Shown here piece after piece: positions 63,644 through 64,000 of a stretch of DNA of 64,000 bases. The stretch comes from Achromobacter mucicolens (GTDB lineage Bacteria; Pseudomonadota; Gammaproteobacteria; Burkholderiales; Burkholderiaceae_B). Position 1 is the first letter of the stretch. Every line of letters starts with the position of its first letter. Location of the stretch: assembly GCF_902859725.1 (NCBI RefSeq), contig NZ_CADIJP010000011.1, forward strand, positions 62,001 through 126,000, read 5' to 3'. The position numbers and the translations under genes were made by a program. The notes below the pieces were generated by a model that searched no databases, was not told the origin of the DNA, and saw only the letters and a list, made by a program, of their open reading frames with translations.

Positions 63644-64000
63644 GGATACGCGCCCAAATCGGCATGGTGCTGAACCTGGACAAGTGCATTGGCTGCCACA
63701 CTTGCTCGGTCACCTGCAAGAACGTCTGGACCAGCCGCGACGGTGTCGAGTACGCGTGGTTCAACAACGTCGAAACCAAGCCCGGCATCGGCTATCCGAA
63801 GGAATGGGAAAACCAGGAAAAGTGGAAGGGCGGCTGGAGCCGCACGGCCGCCGGCAAGCTGGAGCCGCGCCAAGGCGGCAAGCTGCGCATCCTGGCCAAC
63901 CTGTTCGCCAACCCGAACCTGCCCGCCATCGACGACTACTACGAGCCGTTCACTTACGACTACGAGCACCTGAAGAACGCGCCGCTGTCGCAGACGCCGC
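63640..64000 (+). CDS. narH: Respiratory nitrate reductase beta subunit (partial, 3' end outside window)
   Basis: The first 120 residues are visible: MRIRAQIGMVLNLDKCIGCHTCSVTCKNVWTS contains the first four Cys ligands (C-x2-C-x2-C-x3-C) of an iron-sulphur cluster, followed by YAWFNNVETKPGIGYPKEWENQEKWKGGW, typical of NarH. It carries electrons from NarI to NarG. The frame stays open to the window edge. narJ and narI are expected beyond it. Confidence 0.95.
   Translation, partial: MRIRAQIGMVLNLDKCIGCHTCSVTCKNVWTSRDGVEYAWFNNVETKPGIGYPKEWENQEKWKGGWSRTAAGKLEPRQGGKLRILANLFANPNLPAIDDYYEPFTYDYEHLKNAPLSQTP

Overview
The window is high-GC, densely packed chromosomal DNA from an aerobic or facultatively denitrifying betaproteobacterium. 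Several features point to the Alcaligenaceae, with Achromobacter the best guess and Bordetella a close alternative: two Bug-type solute-binding proteins, a TctA-type permease, many LysR regulators paired with divergent catabolic genes, and a narK1-narK2-narG-narH locus next to nnrS. I see no rRNA, tRNA, CRISPR array, insertion sequence or prophage. The left edge cuts a DUF802 gene and the right edge cuts narH.

Layout. 1-3359 (minus strand): DUF3348 gene followed by a MotA/TolQ-like DUF802 protein whose long tail is built from 131-residue repeats; the pair recalls the ZorA half of Zorya systems. 3546-8398: M23 peptidase, a two-HTH regulator with a beta-propeller partner, and a TonB-dependent siderophore receptor behind a likely Fur box. 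8411-13374: LysR regulator divergent from dsdA, a Bug protein and an amidase. 13675-17550: a TRAP transporter whose large permease has a Pro-rich insert. 17559-25323: accessory metabolism and regulators (DUF6882, MarR plus a HEAT-repeat alkylation-repair protein, SDR/LysR, DUF169, LysR/MFS, HAD). 25338-31448: a probable mevalonate-degradation operon (HMG-CoA reductase, small membrane protein, TctA permease, nitronate monooxygenase) divergent from a MocR regulator, with a clear inverted-repeat operator between them.

31439-34593: class III (anaerobic) ribonucleotide reductase. The glycyl-radical tail is on its own 60-residue protein between nrdD and nrdG, and the promoter carries two NrdR boxes 31 bp apart plus an FNR/ANR-type site. 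34664-39022: DUF3325, ferritin-like protein plus catalase KatE, and a SYLF protein. 39074-42538: Bug protein and M20 peptidase divergent from a LysR regulator. 42540-54401: a seven-gene minus-strand efflux region, MdtABC-like RND pump followed by an outer-membrane lipoprotein, a HlyD-type adaptor, a DUF2955 membrane protein and a small membrane protein. A Fur-like box lies upstream of it. 54555-64000: a coiled-coil protein of unknown function, nnrS behind an NsrR-type box, then narK1, narK2, narG and the start of narH.

The anaerobic theme (class III reductase, nitrate respiration, nitric-oxide response) is supported both by gene content and by regulatory sites. Most other units are small regulator-plus-catabolic cassettes typical of a soil or opportunistic betaproteobacterium. 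All function calls rest on reading motifs by eye; no database search was run.
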